Source of the DNA: an uncultured Bacillota bacterium
GTDB lineage: Bacteria > Bacillota_I > Bacilli_A > RF39 > UBA660
DNA: 7,249 nucleotides
Assembly (NCBI GenBank): GCA_947383065.1
Contig: CANDCB010000042.1
Span: 1 to 7,249, forward strand
Direction of reading: 5' to 3'
In this document: one piece after another, positions 5,681 through 7,249 of the stretch
How positions within the stretch are numbered: the first letter of the stretch is position 1
Layout of the letters: each line of letters opens with the position of its first letter
Program-made: the position numbers and the translations under genes
The notes under the pieces: generated by a model
Databases searched by the model: none
The model's input: only the letters and a program-made list of their open reading frames with translations
What the model was told of the DNA's origin: nothing

Positions 5681-6733
5681 TTAGAAATTACTTAAGCATG
5701 ACTGAATTTTTTGATAAATAAAATCTGCACCTTGTTTAGTATAATGAATACCTTCTGAAGTTTCAATCATAGAAAGATAATTTGGAGTATTTTTAAAAGG
5801 AGTATATGTGTCGCAATACTTTACATTTTTGTAATTTGAACTAAAAGAATCTTTTAATTTTTGATTAAATTTTTCAATATTAGAATTACGGCAGTATTTG
5901 GCAATAGAATCATTACATGGATTTACACTTACTACTAGAATATTTGCTTTGCCATTTATTTGGTTTATGATATTTTTATAGGCAGTTACCCAATCTTGAG
6001 ATAAATTATTTACTCCATAGTTTAAAATTATATTATATTTATGAGAAGAATCACTGTTTATTTTAGTTATTGCTTGGCTTATATCATTATTAAATTCTTT
6101 CATAGCCCCACCTGAGGTTGCAAATACGCTATCAGTATTTTTTAAATTAATCTGGGTTTTAAAACCAACTGTTCGAGAATCTCCCACGAATATATCACCA
6201 TAAGCTTTAGATTGACTATTATTACTATTGTTATTGTTATTATTATTGGCATTTTCTTCTTGCTTTTTTTTCTCTAATTCTTCCCGTTGCTGTTTTAAAA
6301 TTTCATTTTTTTTATCAAGTTCTTCTTTTTGTTTTTTTAATTCTTCTTCAGTTTTGTTTTTATTTTCACTAAGTTCTTTTTTTCGTTCATTTTCTTCATT
6401 TTCTTGAAGTTTTTTTATGTTTTCAAGGGTAGCGTTTTTGAAACAAGCAGAATAATTTGAGTCACTATAATCTAGTAGCTCTGTAAAAGCATATGAAAAA
6501 ATAGCTGGCAAAATAAATATAATTAAACCAGCAATACTTGATTTTATTATACTCCATAAAGATTGTTTAAATTCCTCTGGTTTAATTATATTTTTAAACA
6601 TAGGAATTATAGCTTTTAAAATTACTAGTAAAGGAATAATTGTACAAATTATGGAAAAGGTATATTTTATTATAAGAAATACCATTAAAAGGTTAGAATT
6701 TGTACATAAACTTATTAATATCATATTCATCAC
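5681..6733 (-). CDS. membrane-anchored SGNH/GDSL-type hydrolase with pilin-like N-terminus
   Basis: This 350-aa protein has four parts. Residues about 20-46 and 66-86 are two hydrophobic helices joined by a Lys-rich loop, so both ends should face outward; the pattern resembles VirB2/TrbC-like two-helix proteins. Residues 103-161 are a Glu/Lys coiled coil, 163-173 an Asn-rich linker, and 178-350 an SGNH hydrolase: block I GDSRTVG with Ser186, block II Gly208/209, block III GVNN (240-243), block V E-G-I-H with His330. The usual block V Asp is Glu327. SGNH enzymes cleave or transfer ester-linked acyl groups; a cell-wall or surface-glycan ester is likely given the M23 neighbour (inference). The first codon is GTG at 6733; ATG at 6730 or 6724 may be the true start, and none has a normal Shine-Dalgarno. 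Confidence 0.85.
   Translation of the reverse strand: MMNMILISLCTNSNLLMVFLIIKYTFSIICTIIPLLVILKAIIPMFKNIIKPEEFKQSLWSIIKSSIAGLIIFILPAIFSYAFTELLDYSDSNYSACFKNATLENIKKLQENEENERKKELSENKNKTEEELKKQKEELDKKNEILKQQREELEKKKQEENANNNNNNNSNNSQSKAYGDIFVGDSRTVGFKTQINLKNTDSVFATSGGAMKEFNNDISQAITKINSDSSHKYNIILNYGVNNLSQDWVTAYKNIINQINGKANILVVSVNPCNDSIAKYCRNSNIEKFNQKLKDSFSSNYKNVKYCDTYTPFKNTPNYLSMIETSEGIHYTKQGADFIYQKIQSCLSNF
6218..6247 (-). repeat. AAT/AAC codon run encoding an Asn-rich linker
   Basis: Seven Asn codons in a row, then Ser-Asn-Asn, all AAT, AAC or AGT, code for the linker between the coiled coil and the SGNH domain. Such triplet runs can change length by slippage without breaking the frame, so linker length may vary among strains. 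Confidence 0.8.
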
Positions 6734-6739
6734 ATTTAT

Positions 6740-6768
6740 ATTATAATTGATAATAGATAATTAGTAAA
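6740..6768 (-). promoter_or_regulatory. promoter for the SGNH-hydrolase gene
   Basis: TTTACT (6763..6768), a 17-nt spacer and a perfect TATAAT (6740..6745). The expected start point, about 7 nt past the -10, falls at or next to the GTG/ATG start codons (6733, 6730, 6724), so the message would have almost no leader. This agrees with the missing Shine-Dalgarno. No terminator is seen after the M23 gene, so read-through from it is also possible. Confidence 0.5.
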
Positions 6769-6806
6769 CTCTGTCTAAATATACTATAGTTGCCAAAATC
6801 TTAAAT

Positions 6807-7201
6807 TTAACTACATGCAGGTAGTGTTGGTATGTAACTACTAGGGGAAACGTTAGTCCCTGAGGAATTCTTAATTGTAATATGAAGGTGACAACCAGTT
6901 GATGAGCCAGTTGTACCTACTTTCATTATCTCTTGCCCTTTACGTATATTTTGCCCGACTCTTACTAAAACATTAGACGAATGCATATAAACTGATGATG
7001 TTCCATCTTTATGTTGGATTTTGACATAATTTCCCATTCCATCGTGAAAACCGCCATCATTAGCAGCGGCAACAACTTGGCCATCTAAAACAGCATAAAC
7101 ACTTGTTCCACAAGCTGCTGGATAGTCATCTCCGCTATGATAATCATATTGTCCAGTTATAGGGTGTGTACGAGAGCCAAAAACAGAAGATCGACATCTA
7201 G
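6807..7201 (-). CDS. M23 (LytM-type) zinc metallopeptidase, 5'-truncated
   Basis: About 130 C-terminal residues are present; the frame is open up to the adapter at 7202, so the N-terminus is lost to cloning and not to mutation. The first Met in frame (position 7037) is internal and must not be taken as the start. Visible residues, numbered from the cut: F7GSRTHPITG, H21SGDD with ligands His21 and Asp25, H73 in YMHSS, and the HLH motif C103-H104-L-H106, giving the full set of zinc ligands and catalytic histidines. M23 enzymes cut peptide cross-links of peptidoglycan, outside the membrane. The domain ends close to the C-terminus (PTLPACS). The missing part probably holds a signal or membrane anchor (inference). 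The SGNH gene follows 73 nt later. Confidence 0.93.
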
Positions 7202-7249
7202 AGATCGGAAGAGCGTCGTGTAGGGAAAGAGTGTGACGTCTTGTGTAGA
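7202..7249 (-). other. Illumina sequencing adapter, reverse complement (not genomic)
   Basis: 7202..7234 is the exact reverse complement of the adapter at 16..48, followed by the same GACGTC (7235..7240) and nine unrelated bases. The two copies form a perfect terminal inverted repeat of 39 nt, which is a library product. Confidence 0.98.

Noticed and set aside
6807..7037. A separate 76-aa M23 protein starting at the ATG at 7037
   Set aside because: The same frame is open upstream to the adapter and encodes the essential HSGDD zinc-ligand region, so this Met is internal to a longer protein.
10..7240. Terminal inverted repeats of a transposon or linear element
   Set aside because: The repeats are an exact Illumina adapter with shared extra bases, and no transposase is present.

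Overview
The insert (49..7201) is AT-rich (by eye about 25-30% G+C) chromosomal DNA of a low-GC Bacillota-type bacterium. Support for this comes from the tsaE-tsaB-rimI-tsaD gene order known from Bacillus-like genomes, the AGAGGTGA-type Shine-Dalgarno sequences, and many AAA/AAT/ATA codons. UGA is a stop (rimI, the SDR gene and the patatin gene all end in TGA) and Trp is TGG, so this is the standard bacterial code and not the Mycoplasma code. The sequence alone does not fix a genus. Both ends of the window are Illumina adapter, so this is one amplified fragment and its outermost gene is cut off artificially.

All genes lie on the minus strand, so transcription runs from the right end to the left. 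(1) 7201..5681, envelope block: the C-terminal part of an M23 (LytM-type) peptidase, then a protein with a two-helix membrane anchor, a coiled-coil stalk, an Asn-rich linker and an SGNH-hydrolase domain. (2) 5656..2982, t6A block: tsaE, a gap of about 130 nt with terminator and promoter signals, then tightly packed tsaB-rimI-tsaD. TsaB, TsaD and TsaE are the transferase machinery for the N6-threonylcarbamoyladenosine modification at A37 of ANN-decoding tRNAs. RimI is a GNAT acetyltransferase habitually encoded with them. (3) 2981..135, a three-gene unit: an extended-SDR protein without the usual YxxxK motif, a patatin-like phospholipase joined to it by an ATGA overlap, and a YebC/TACO1-family translation factor, closed by a Rho-independent terminator.

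Most of the unusual signal is in regulation. The tsaE start codon has no Shine-Dalgarno sequence at normal distance; the only good one lies beyond a 6-bp hairpin that would bridge the gap. A 14-codon leader frame ends inside that Shine-Dalgarno. The same 14-bp -10/initiation element recurs on both sides of tsaE in equivalent promoters. The SGNH gene appears to have a nearly leaderless start. No CRISPR array, tRNA, rRNA, insertion sequence or recognised defence system is visible. The least familiar protein is the pilin-like-anchor/SGNH fusion beside the M23 peptidase.
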